Below the pieces are notes generated by a model, which saw only the letters and a list, made by a program, of their open reading frames with translations, was not told the DNA's origin and searched no databases. The position numbers and the translations under genes were made by a program. 64,000 nt of DNA from Pezicula radicicola (lineage: Eukaryota > Ascomycota > Leotiomycetes > Helotiales > Dermateaceae): positions 313,223 through 377,222 of the forward strand of contig PDUO01000033.1 of NCBI GenBank assembly GCA_003008705.1. Reading direction: 5' to 3'. Below, piece after piece: positions 32,925-42,895 of this stretch (within the stretch, counting starts at the first letter, position 1; every line of letters begins with the position of its first letter).

Positions 32925-35583
32925 GGTAATAGAGAATCAAAGCCGAACGACCGTGGAGAGAGAGAATAATACAAGTAGAGGAGTAGAGAAATAGAATAGT
33001 GGGGAGAAAAGTAATCACACTTTAATAGTTGCTAGTAGTCTAGGCGAGTAGCGATATCCCACGAGGTTTTATCCTTACATATTGAATAGCACTGGTAAAA
33101 TAATAGACATCTAGATTTATGTCTTATGGGCTTTGCCCGGGGCACTAATAAGCGCTATTGTAAATTGCAATGAGCTAAAGCAATTTCTAAACGTTTCTAT
33201 AGGCGCATATGAGTAGCGGCAGCAGAGCAGAAGCTCTACTTAGGAATGTCAAGCTCAAGACGAGAGATTGCCTCATCAAAACCACAATGGAAAGAGGTCT
33301 AAGTATTGAAGTATAGCCGCTATGAACTTCTCGATCTATGCCAAAATCGAGTTTGGCACAGTGCGAGTTTTCAGGGATAGGAGAAGATCATCAGGAGGTG
33401 GCGTTTTGAAGCCACACTAGACGTCGAATAGGAGGATTATTACGAAGTAGGGCCGAAGGATGAAGGAGGCACAAGGCGGGGTACAGAGCGGGTCGGCTAA
33501 CTCCTAACGAAAAGAGATTGGATTACGACGATCTGTACACATAGCGTTGAAACTTAAAACCTAGATGCCTTTCGTTTGCGTTGGTAGGAGTTAGCTAACT
33601 CGCCGTGTACCCTCCTGTGTAGCTATGCTAACTTATGAATAGTTACTAACTTGAGAACAGTTTGGAGTCACCACCTTTTAGCACTTTTAGACTAATGCAG
33701 ATACAGAAGCATAATCTCAATAGGTAGTTTGGGGTAATCCACTTAGGCTTTTTTGACTATTATGTAAAACTTTTCATTTTCCTAAGTATAAGGTCTTAAA
33801 ATTTGATATCCTCTTCGCAGACACCATCTAAAACACGTTCATGATCGAAACAAGAAGTCTAAGAATCGATAATCCCCTAAAGCGTTTTAAAATTTATGAT
33901 TGACCTCCTCCTAGCTTATCTTCTCTCCTCACTCCTCTCTACCCCTATACGTCTCTGGATACCCTTCAACGGCATCTCATCGTCGTTTTCATAGTTCTCC
34001 TCACCCCCCCCCTCTCTCCTACCATCGCTATGATATATCCTGATCGCTAACTCAGCGCTGTGGACTAGCTGCAAATAAATAACTTAATGAGTATATGATT
34101 TGTATAATTAGATTGAGTTGACTTTATCATTGAGGATGAAACTATATATAAATAAAAATGAGGCGTACTTTGTATATGAAAAGAAACGGTCTAGCATCTA
34201 ATACGGACTGTTTTAGATTCCCTATCAGCCACTTTTCAATAAGATTTGAAACTATGTCAGAGCAGCTGTAGATGATAAGGAGGGGGAGGGGGGAATTGAG
34301 AATTGATATCTTCTCTCTCCGCTAGGTTGTAGGAACTTGGCAACAGGAATCGGAAGTGGAATGGTCGGGTCATGATCCCCAGCTTGAACTTTGCTGATTC
34401 ACCCAGAGTGATATAACAAGTCGCGTGGAGAAATCGTGCAGTCGCGTCTGGCTCGCATAATCCTTGTGAAAAAACCTAGTGCTTATTTGCTTTGCGAATG
34501 GCTTTATAATCCGCTTCCCTTATTGGCGCCGTGGACACACACCCCGCATGTAGTTTGTATACGGTGCGATTGTAAAAAAGTCACCAATATTGGCCAAGCC
34601 TCCGTTCACAACCTAATTGGCCGAGTCAAAGTGATTTTCCGACATCACGTTCATAGCGCTCTCCACGGACCGCTTTAGTTTTATTTTGCTTTTTTGGAAG
34701 CAGCACTGTGCTTCTATAAATCTTCTGCTCAATGAAAATAGGGATCTTACCGATTTATATGCATATCAGTATGTGCCGTGCTGTGGTGGAAAAAGATCAC
34801 CGGGTTATCCTTCGCAAAGATCACTCGAAAAATAGTGATTTAAAAATCCAGCACTCTTAGAACCCTGGTATCGGACCGACCCTACTCCCGAATTTGCACA
34901 TGGCCAACAAAGGGAAGTCCAACTTAGACTAAGACTATACCCCGGATTATGTGAGAAGGCGCAATAAGGTTTCCCGACTAGCTTATTGCACTAACCCTCC
35001 CTTAATGAGACTAATACTTGTAAGGCGTGCACTAACAGCAGACTTGCCCAGCAGAAGTGCCTCTGTGTCTTAAACCTTATATTTTTAAAACTTCGTTAAT
35101 TTAATTGATTTGCTCGGTAATAATTAGTCTATCGCTATAGTTTTAGGAGTTACTAAAGCTTACTTAAAGTAGATAGTTGTCGGTAAAGGCAGAGGACAAA
35201 GCGTAAAGGCAGAGGTAGAGGTAGAGGTAGATATTACATATATTAATTAATTAATTTAACTAACTATACATCGGTTTATGTGTAGAATACAAAAAGGTAC
35301 ACAGAAACACATACAATATATATAGTTATAATCTATGTTGTAATCATGTAATAGAAACTCATAGGTTCTTAGTATACCCATAGGTTACCCACAGATAGTG
35401 CCAAGAACCTATGGGTGCCAATGGGTTGGGTTATCCTGGTGCCCATTCCGCAGTCTAAGCTTTGCAACATTAATAGCCTTTTGAGGTATCCAAGTAGCCG
35501 GAAGTGCTGCGACGATCTCAGTTGGTAGGTCTACTCTACCTTGTTTTCGAGATCGGGCTGTTAATAGCGCTTGCTAGGTGCTG
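32925..35583. other. Large intergenic stretch
   Basis: No gene supported. It holds an imperfect inverted repeat (33474-33616, listed), a pyrimidine-rich tract (33900-34020), a short (AGAGGT) tandem near 35206-35230, and an inverted pair around 35352-35415 (ATAGGTTCTT with AAGAACCTAT). Confidence 0.45.
33474..33616. repeat. Imperfect long inverted repeat, MITE-like
   Basis: The left arm 33474-33514 and right arm 33567-33616 are reverse complements with a few mismatches and small gaps. They share GGGTACA and GCTAACTCCTA-type blocks. The arms enclose about 50 bases. This could be a miniature inverted-repeat transposon or a large hairpin. No coding capacity. Confidence 0.65.
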
Positions 35584-36000
35584 GAGTGATTGGAGATATC
35601 ATAACTGCTCGTGAGCGTGGGGGCCTCATCGGTATCTTTGGCGGTAGTAAGTAATTGGCTCTGAAGCTCTTTACAAGCTGTCACTAACTTAACGAGTTCG
35701 CATGATGGGCTAATCAATTGGCCCCGTCTTCGGTGGCATTATCACTCAATTCTCGGTTTCCGCTCGATCTTCTGGTTCCTCGTCGGCCTCGGCTCTCTCA
35801 CTCTTCTCTTAATCCTCCCCTCCTCCTCCTCCTCCCCGAAACCCTGAGCTCCATCGCCGGCAACGGCACTTTGCGCCTAACCGGAATCCAACGACCAGTC
35901 ATCTACACATTCTCCCCGTCATCCGATGCTTTGATTGACCGTGATCCCACTCCTAAGAAGAAGGCTACTTTCTCAAGCATCGTCGCACCATTGAAATAGA
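35584..36000 (+). pseudogene. MFS drug/H+ antiporter fragment
   Basis: The relic starts with AGVIGDIITARERGGLIGIF, the loop 2-3 region of DHA-type transporters, followed by a likely intron from about 35632. Then MMG, a TAA (35711-35713) where Gln is normal, and SIGPVFGGIITQF (helix 5). After a frame change come FRSIFWFLVGLGSLTLLLIL (helix 6) and, after another change, LLPETLSSIAGNGTLRLTGI with a cytosolic loop up to 36000. Helices 1-3 and 7-12 are absent. It has one stop and two frameshifts. Confidence 0.75.
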
Positions 36001-36589
36001 GTTGAGAGAGAAGATGCTTGACAGCGGCCCTAGTAACAGCAGTTCCTGCATTTCTAGAGGATCCAGTTTAGTGTATTTGCTGCGTATTGCCGTCAGAGGT
36101 GCTAGCGGAGGCAGTGTTGCTTCTGGTAGAGGTGGTGGAAGTGGTGGAGAACGTTTTGCTGCCGGCGGAAGTGGAGTTGCTATTGTACACTTTTGGTCGT
36201 TACTCGCTATCGCTTCTCCACGGTTAAAAGGCTTTCTCGACGTCCTCGTCACTACTCAAAGTCTACTCGACAACCATCCTCCTTGCTCGCCAGACCTCTC
36301 TCCACCTTTCCCTCCCATTCCCGATCCCCAGACCGAACCCCCAACTCGAAGCAACGAGCCAAGAACTATCCTACCAGCATTATAACTATTTAAACTACTT
36401 CTACAAACTTAGGTCATCTGCTACTATGGCTAAGAACACAAACTTCGGGTGAGTTTTGGGACGGATATACTAGTATGGTTTTCCTATGGAGGTAGTAGAA
36501 AAAGAGAGAGTAATCTTCGAGGTTGCACACAACTCGGATCTAGAAATGGCAGCAGAGGAGACAGAACTCGAGTCAGTTAGGATTCATAG
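36001..36589. other. Intergenic, no supported gene
   Basis: Open frames on both strands (36002-36385 + and 36252-35965 -) overlap each other and are of low complexity (Gly/Ser against Pro). Neither is recognised. Confidence 0.4.
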
Positions 36590-37520
36590 CTAGACAACAG
36601 CTACTAGTGTAAAAACGGAACTTTTGAGCACACGCTTCTGACGTGGATTAACCCAATGATCGTCTTCGTCAAGAATCATGCCCGCATTCACACCCCACAT
36701 TATTACATCGTCATTCCAGTCATCTATCGAATCTCTGATATTGTACGAATCCCAAGGGCCGCAAACCTTGCTCTTTGCCTGACCGTCGTAGGATACGCTC
36801 TGCGAGAGCTTAATCCGTTGCCGTGTCGCTTTTCTTACCATGGACCGCCAAGCACCTTTGTCAGGCCCACGAAGCTTGCAGCTATAGACCTCCCACAATG
36901 TAGGTAACAGCTCTACATCTTGTCTACAATACTGCAGAATTTTTGCCTTCAAAGGACATTCGTTGAATACTTCATAACAGCCACCTTTTTGGGGATCATA
37001 AAGCTGGCTAACATCCTCTTTCGTACGCTGCCATAACTGTTTGGCAACGCCAGATACGGTACTATCCTTCTCAATACATCTGGCCAACCCGGCCACAAAT
37101 TCCTTCGAGTCATTCCGCGTTGCGAGCTCCAAAAGCTGGATGTCAATGATACCGTTGACATAGATATGGTACTGACTGTATAGGGCGTCCGAGTCGTTGC
37201 GGATATCAAAGAAAACTTTAGGGATTTTGGGGCTTTCAATGATGCTTTTGAGAGAATTCCCGGTGCAATTTGTAGTGAAGAAGGCGTCGCTGCCCAAGAT
37301 GTGGACATCGATGATGTAAGTCACCAACTGAGGTGCAACGTAAAGCAACACGAGAGATATTGAACCAAGCCGGCCAAGTCTGATGCCCTCAAGGTCGAAG
37401 TATAGCGAGGGAGGGTCGACTGGAAGGCTACTCAAGTTGTCAAGCAGGAGAAGTAGCTCCTGGATGTAGCTTGAGCAAGCGGGGTCGTGACTTCTTGGAA
37501 CAGAGACCTCCCACGACGGA
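36590..37520 (-). CDS. 3'-5' exonuclease-like protein (DEDDy, RNase D-like fold), start unclear
   Basis: The minus strand reads SLYFDLEGIRLGRLGSISLV (first Asp and Glu), IPKVFFDIRNDSDALYSQYH with IIDIQLLELATR (second Asp region), and LQYCRQDVELLPTLWEVY. In the last, Tyr four residues before Asp fits the DEDDy form. The tail has RKATRQRIKLSQS, common in fungal members. The listed frame start at 37435 is TTG. The same frame continues upstream to about 37540 (SSYIQELLLLLDNLSSLPVD) without an ATG before tandem TAG codons, so a 5' exon is missing or the gene is truncated. Family role: nucleic-acid 3' end trimming, though many fungal paralogs are uncharacterised. The catalytic residues look complete. 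Confidence 0.72.
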
Positions 37521-37789
37521 CGCCTAATCCAATCCTGAGACTACTACAATACAATACGGAGGAGGGATCTTGTGCCAATGATTATGTCAAAGAAAATATC
37601 CAAACTTTTGCGCGACAGAGGATGATGACGGAAAATGACACTTTGAAATTGACGATGACTTCACCTGGAGATACAACAGAGTAATACCCTTGCAGTGCGC
37701 CTTGCCTAAAACGGCAAAGCTGTGAATGGGTGGCAAAACATCCAATTGGTAAGCCAAGAGGTTGCTGCTCACTGTATGAAGACTCATTG

Positions 37790-38115
37790 GACTGTCCAGG
37801 AATTGCCCTGAATTTCCTCATTCTTCTGGGGCTGGCTTATTTCTTGCTTCCCGAGACTTCCGAAACACACTCGGAAGTATTTCCGACTCTCATATTATAA
37901 TCTCGATACTGGAGATTATGCACAAGGATGGAATAATACTTACATGGTTATTTACTGGGTTGTGCTATTCACCGGATTGCGAGCCAGTGTGATGGATTTT
38001 GTGCTTGTACCCTTCGCTCAGAGGGTGGGCATTGAAAGCAAGAAAGACATTACGAGATTCGGGGAGTAAGCGTGGGGATTCATCTATTACAGTACCTTCT
38101 GGTCCTTGGGAATAG
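37790..38115 (+). pseudogene. Ceramide synthase (LAG1/TLC) N-terminal fragment
   Basis: After a hydrophobic FLILLGLAYFLLPE, a shifted frame reads YYNLDTGDYAQGWNNTYMV, IYWVVLFTGLRASVMDFVL and PFAQRVGIESKKDITRFGE. A TAA at 38067-38069 stands where Gln is usual, then AWGFIYYSTFWSLG follows. This order is that of the fungal LAG1 region just before the TLC active-site block. The histidine-bearing TLC core and C-terminus are absent. It is divergent from the exonuclease gene. Confidence 0.7.
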
Positions 38116-40111
38116 TAGAACATCTTCTACGCTAATCAGTGGAAATTTGCCGACGTGGTTTAGTATATCATGTATAGTTCTGAGTATTGACTTAATATTA
38201 AGGGAGTCTAGGCCAACTGGCCAAACCGAGAAATAAGCGGCCTTTGGAAGTGGTATTTGCTTGTCCAATTTGCTTTCTAGCTCCAACAAATTTATAGTTA
38301 TCAATATAGAAGAGTAAAGGAAAGATCATAGGTAGATGATGTTCTCGCATCACATTATGACTTGTATGCTGCTATTTACTAGCTACGGATATCATCAGAC
38401 CAAAGTTGCCAATCTCATCCTCTGCTTGATACATGTTGTGGATATACTCTTGTTAGTAGGTTATACCTCCGTTTTAAGGTACTGGTAACTCTAATAACAA
38501 TGAATTATTTCCAGCTTGCCAAGTGTCTTAAATATATACACATAACAATTTAGCCGGATATTGTCTTTGGAATATTCATGGTTATTTGGACCATCTCACG
38601 ACATATCCTGTACCTGATGTATTAAGTAAATTAATAAATTAAAAATAATTTTAATATTTAATATTTATTTATTTTAATTTTACTAAGTTCAAAAAAGTTA
38701 TTTAGTTTATTTTTATTATCTTTAAATAATAATAAATAAACTACTACTATTATAAAATAAAAAGTAAATATTAATATAAGTTATATATAACAGTTAGATA
38801 ATTATAATAATAATAAGAAAGAGATTAATAAAGTTAATTAAAAATATATATAATAATTTTTAATATTTTATACTTTTTTATTATAATATAACTTATTTTA
38901 ATCTTATTTTAATCTATATAAATAAAATACTCTAACTCTAAAAACCCTATAAGGCCTTAGGGGAGTTATAACCTACCTATAGGGTAGGCTGGGGCGGGTT
39001 AGGGTGTAGGGTAGGGGCCCTATTCCGATGTCTACGAATGTACATTTATGTAACGACATAGAAAAACAACCCGAGGTCGTACCGGTATGTGTAGCCTTTT
39101 CCTTAAAGCACCTTGATCGCTATAAATTGCATAGTGCTAGTCTAGTAACTAGCTCCACTCGGTGGACTGTCCAACTCCTTCGCCAAGTCTAGGTTAATCA
39201 ACATCCCTTTTGGATCTGCTTTAATAGTAGCTTCTGTGGTAATGATATTGTTTTCGGAGATGTCCTAATAAAGAATCTTCTGTAAGTTGGAATATTTGCG
39301 AGGGGATTATGTTCCTTAGAAACAAACTGCGCTGCCGAGTTCAATGTAGAAATCCTTGGCAGAATCCACATCATGTTAAGATACGGCGATTTGACTAAGG
39401 ATGCAAGAAGGAAGGTCTAGAAGCAGTTCATTGCAACAGCGAACACATCTCAAGGGGGAGCAAGGATTAGTAACGCAGAGTATATCGAATGTTGCATAAA
39501 CTCCTTATCATTTATTATCATTCAATGAAACTTTCTCGAGTCATTATCCTTTATATCACGTACCTGTGAAGGAGATTTGAATCCGAGGATGATTTTTTTG
39601 TTTGCACATCGTCTTGGACCCGCCCCTTTCAGAGTTTGAACAAGCCAATCACGCCTCGACATCTCCAGCAGTGCAGACACAGTCTCTTGAGAGTTTCAAC
39701 TCTCAACCCTCAGCTTCACTCTTTCCACTTGGCCTCCAACTTTCCCTGCTCGAGCCAATGATAAGGAAGCCACAGAGGCTGAGTACTCGGTGACAGGCGA
39801 AATCGCTTAAGCGAGGCGAAATCTTGCTGCTCAGCCCCCGTAAAACTGCCAAGTTGCCAAAAGCGTTGAAGCTTTTTATTAAATTTGAGAGTTGAAAACA
39901 GAGGCAATCAATCACGGGTTGCTATTGGTCGGAATTTGTATGCTTTCTGCCGGCCAGAACGTCCCACAAAATTTGGTCTCGTTTTCTTGAAACAGCCTTG
40001 CCTGGATGAACCGTAACGGATATCGTGATTGGAGCCTGGTAGACATTTCTTAGAGTCAAGCTAGGTTTCACGGTGTTGCTATCGGAGTGAAAGAAGCAGC
40101 CTAGATTCTCA
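38116..40111. other. Intergenic with AT-rich block
   Basis: Bases 38621-38940 are almost pure A/T (listed separately). A following stretch 38945-39020 is G-rich with TTAGGG-like words. Short unrecognised frames occur at 39602-39915. Confidence 0.45.
38621..38940. repeat. AT-rich low-complexity block
   Basis: About 320 bases consisting almost only of A and T, in words such as AATTAATAAATTAAAAATAA. No frame. This is the usual look of a heavily mutated transposon or an AT-isochore remnant in fungi. Confidence 0.7.
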
Positions 40112-42400
40112 TTACAACAAATTGATCTCCTTGTTCTCAGCGTTTGCCCAATCATCCCAAGCACTTTTCGAAACTTGTCCCACGCCGAGACGAGTGAATA
40201 ATTTGTTCTCAAGCCCAGAAACAATCATAAGATTGACCCACTCCTCATCTTCAGGCAACGTTGTAAATGCAGGTTCGTTCATGTAAGACATCCTAAACTT
40301 TGATACGGAAATCGCGATACACTTTACATTTCGAAATCCACCTGTTACTCTTTCCATCGCAGTTCGCTGTTTATTCATCAAAGCAACCCCCAAGTAAGCA
40401 CCACGCTGGTCAAGTAGCGCCTCTGCTCTGCTCGAAAGATCGTTGATGACCCCGCTAGCCATTTGGAGTGTTGCAATCTCAGCTCGGAACATCAGGACAC
40501 ATCGATGCAAATGATTCGCTCCCATGATTCCAGTGCCTCTACGACGAGCTTCTGCTTCAACATCGTTGGCCGTCGGGCGGTTAGAAAAGAATGTCGTCCC
40601 TGGTATCAGACGATCGTTCTGAGGCTCCGAAAGCGGGGTTCCAAGGGTGCCAATTTGATCATCTGTCCAGACTGCCCATTCTTCAATCAATGATCTGTCA
40701 CTGGCAGGAAAGAAGCGATATTTCACAGCACCTTTCCATCCAGCCCATGACCAGGTTGGGAACAAGAGTGTAGGACTCTCATCTGCGCTCCATCGAAAGT
40801 CAGTTCCATTGACAGGAATCCAGAATAAGGAGTCATGAAATAGACCAATGGAAAGACCACAGAGGAATCGATTTCGGCTGGCTCGGTGAAGATTGTTTAG
40901 TAGACCTGAGATGGCGAGAAGGGTGTCGGATTCATAGCTGAGCTCTCGAGAGCTGTAGGCTTCAACAGTTTGTATATATTCAACCCATCCACAGTTGACA
41001 GTAAAACGAGAGTATCTGCTTGGAAGATAATGTCTCATCGTTGATGCGTTGCAGTTCTCCATGATCAGGCTCATGGGTGAATGTGGCTGTACCTGCTCCA
41101 ATGCAATGTCCTCACAGAAGCTTGAACTTGAACACACATAGTAGACTTGCTGGTCAGTGAATACCAGAGCCCGACGAGCAAGATGCCATTCTTGAAACGT
41201 CCAACCTCTAGTGTTCCACTTCGAATTTTCCATAACATATCGCAGAGGAGGCGATGAGACTGCTAGTTTCAATCCCTGAACAGTTCCTATGACTTGATCT
41301 ACTCCTGGTCTAGGAGTGTCCCTGTACCCAGTCAATCCAGCTGTTGCATCGGTCCCTGCGGCAGCGACAAGAACTAAGGAAGCCAGGCCGTAGATTCTGT
41401 CCATATTCTGAATTTGCATTTTCTTGTTCTCGTCATCCTGGATGATGCATAGAGAGTCAGTCCACAGATACCTTATCTTCAATTCCTTGGTCACCGAGAT
41501 GGCGTCCGTTATGGTCCTGGGAAGAGTTACCTGAAGCAGACTATTGGGTTCATGGCGTGCTTCAACGTTGTAGCTCTTCGTCTGCAAGTTCTCATCCACC
41601 AGTGTTCCCCAAACATAGCTCAAAGCTGCGAACTCGTAAGTCTCAGATATTGAAACAAGTCTCATCTCTTCGACATCGATGAAGCGGGTATCTGGTGGTA
41701 GTCTTGCTTCAGGCACCTCTTCGCCATTTGGGATGCTGAACGCAACTTCACTAACAATTCTCGCTTTTCCACAATTCTCATTGTCGTGACCGGTTTTGCA
41801 TTGTTTATACCAATCAGACAGAAGATCTGCGTCACAAGCAGTGGTGATTGTCCGCCCATATCCCACGGCTGAATGACCCAATTCCATCGCATCATCCGCA
41901 AGCAGACGAAGTTCTGCTTGAAACTTTTCTTCTCCTTCTGCATCTCGTGAGAACCCGAGAGGTACGCATCGTCCTTCACATCGTCGTCCCTCATGACGAA
42001 CTTCGATTTCGATGGTGCGAGAGGAGTTCTCCGAGGTTGTGGCTTGGCCGGCAGTCAAAAAGATCTCGTTGCGCTGAAAGCCCACATATAGCCCTTTGTT
42101 AAAGTACAAAGGCAGTGCCGTCCAGTTTCGTTCGAGAGCTTTGACTACGAGACTACATAGCTCACAGTTTGTCTTTCGTACAATGTCGGTCAAGTATCCT
42201 AGCTGGACTGGTGATGAACCCTGTTCACCAAAGAGGAATTCTCTAATGTTGACTTCTCTGCATACTTCACAAAGTGGTTCGCGAATTGATAGCCCGACAT
42301 TGTTAGAAGGAGCTGATGCTACACTGCTAGTATCGAGAGTATCGCCCTTCATATTTGAGCTGATTTCATGAGCGTCGAAGCCCTCGACCAGGTCGTCCAT
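40112..42400 (-). CDS. HET-domain protein (heterokaryon incompatibility)
   Basis: A single uninterrupted frame of 762 residues from the ATG at 42400-42398; the four codons upstream begin with TTG. The HET domain (about residues 240-400) shows YEFAALSYVWGTL, LPRTITDAI, IRYLWTDSLCIIQDDENKK, MDRIYGLASLVLVAAAG and, somewhat later, WNTRGWTFQEWHLARRALVF with QQVYYVC. Before it lies a Cys-containing N-terminal module (CEVCREVNI, CELCSLVV) often found upstream of HET. Downstream is LFPTWSWAGWKGAV, the usual closing element. The C-terminal 200 residues are not assigned. HET proteins trigger regulated cell death on allorecognition in fungi; the partner is not evident. The gene is intact, unlike most of its surroundings. 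Confidence 0.95.
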   Translation of the reverse strand: MDDLVEGFDAHEISSNMKGDTLDTSSVASAPSNNVGLSIREPLCEVCREVNIREFLFGEQGSSPVQLGYLTDIVRKTNCELCSLVVKALERNWTALPLYFNKGLYVGFQRNEIFLTAGQATTSENSSRTIEIEVRHEGRRCEGRCVPLGFSRDAEGEEKFQAELRLLADDAMELGHSAVGYGRTITTACDADLLSDWYKQCKTGHDNENCGKARIVSEVAFSIPNGEEVPEARLPPDTRFIDVEEMRLVSISETYEFAALSYVWGTLVDENLQTKSYNVEARHEPNSLLQVTLPRTITDAISVTKELKIRYLWTDSLCIIQDDENKKMQIQNMDRIYGLASLVLVAAAGTDATAGLTGYRDTPRPGVDQVIGTVQGLKLAVSSPPLRYVMENSKWNTRGWTFQEWHLARRALVFTDQQVYYVCSSSSFCEDIALEQVQPHSPMSLIMENCNASTMRHYLPSRYSRFTVNCGWVEYIQTVEAYSSRELSYESDTLLAISGLLNNLHRASRNRFLCGLSIGLFHDSLFWIPVNGTDFRWSADESPTLLFPTWSWAGWKGAVKYRFFPASDRSLIEEWAVWTDDQIGTLGTPLSEPQNDRLIPGTTFFSNRPTANDVEAEARRRGTGIMGANHLHRCVLMFRAEIATLQMASGVINDLSSRAEALLDQRGAYLGVALMNKQRTAMERVTGGFRNVKCIAISVSKFRMSYMNEPAFTTLPEDEEWVNLMIVSGLENKLFTRLGVGQVSKSAWDDWANAENKEINLL

Positions 42401-42657
42401 TCTGCTGATCAAGTCAACTTAGAAAAGTTGCATTTGAACAAGAGTAGTTTGATATATTAAACTGCTGGTTTTGTTCCTGAGAAGCCTTACATGCGATGTT
42501 CAGGGCTGGGCAGGCTGAGACTCGGGATATCCCATCAAAGAAAGAGCCAAGTCTCTCCCAATTGCAATTGGACGCCACTAGTGCACCAAATCAATATATT
42601 GATCCGTGGCTGTGCAGGGTTACTTTATCAACAGCCAATAGTAGTAGATTACTAAGC

Positions 42658-42895
42658 GAGAGTACAACTTGAATTTTTTAGGGGAGTATAACCTGTATTT
42701 TTAGGAGAGTACAACCTATAATTTTAGGGAAGTAATTATAGTATGTACTTCTACCTAAGTTTATATAAGGTATAGATAGTATATACACTATATAGATAGG
42801 TTTTATACATTTCTCTTTTTATAATTTTTAGAGTAGTACAACTTGTAATTTTTAGGGTAGTTTACCCTATAGATTTTAGGGTAGTGCAGCCTTAC
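42658..42895. repeat. Degenerate tandem repeat of about 25-30 bp
   Basis: At least five imperfect copies of a unit like GAGTACAACCTGTAATTTTTAGG are spread over the stretch, with an AT-rich insertion at about 42735-42830. It is non-coding. Confidence 0.7.

Noticed and set aside
32586..32969. Plus-strand frame of 127 codons
   Set aside because: It is the shadow of the minus-strand membrane protein's first exons.
36002..36385. Plus-strand frame of 127 codons after the MFS relic
   Set aside because: Low-complexity Gly/Ser composition, overlapped by an equally open minus-strand frame, and no transporter helix pattern.
38980..39020. TTAGGG-like words, considered as an internal telomeric repeat
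   Set aside because: Only one exact TTAGGG within a loosely G-rich stretch and no tandem array.
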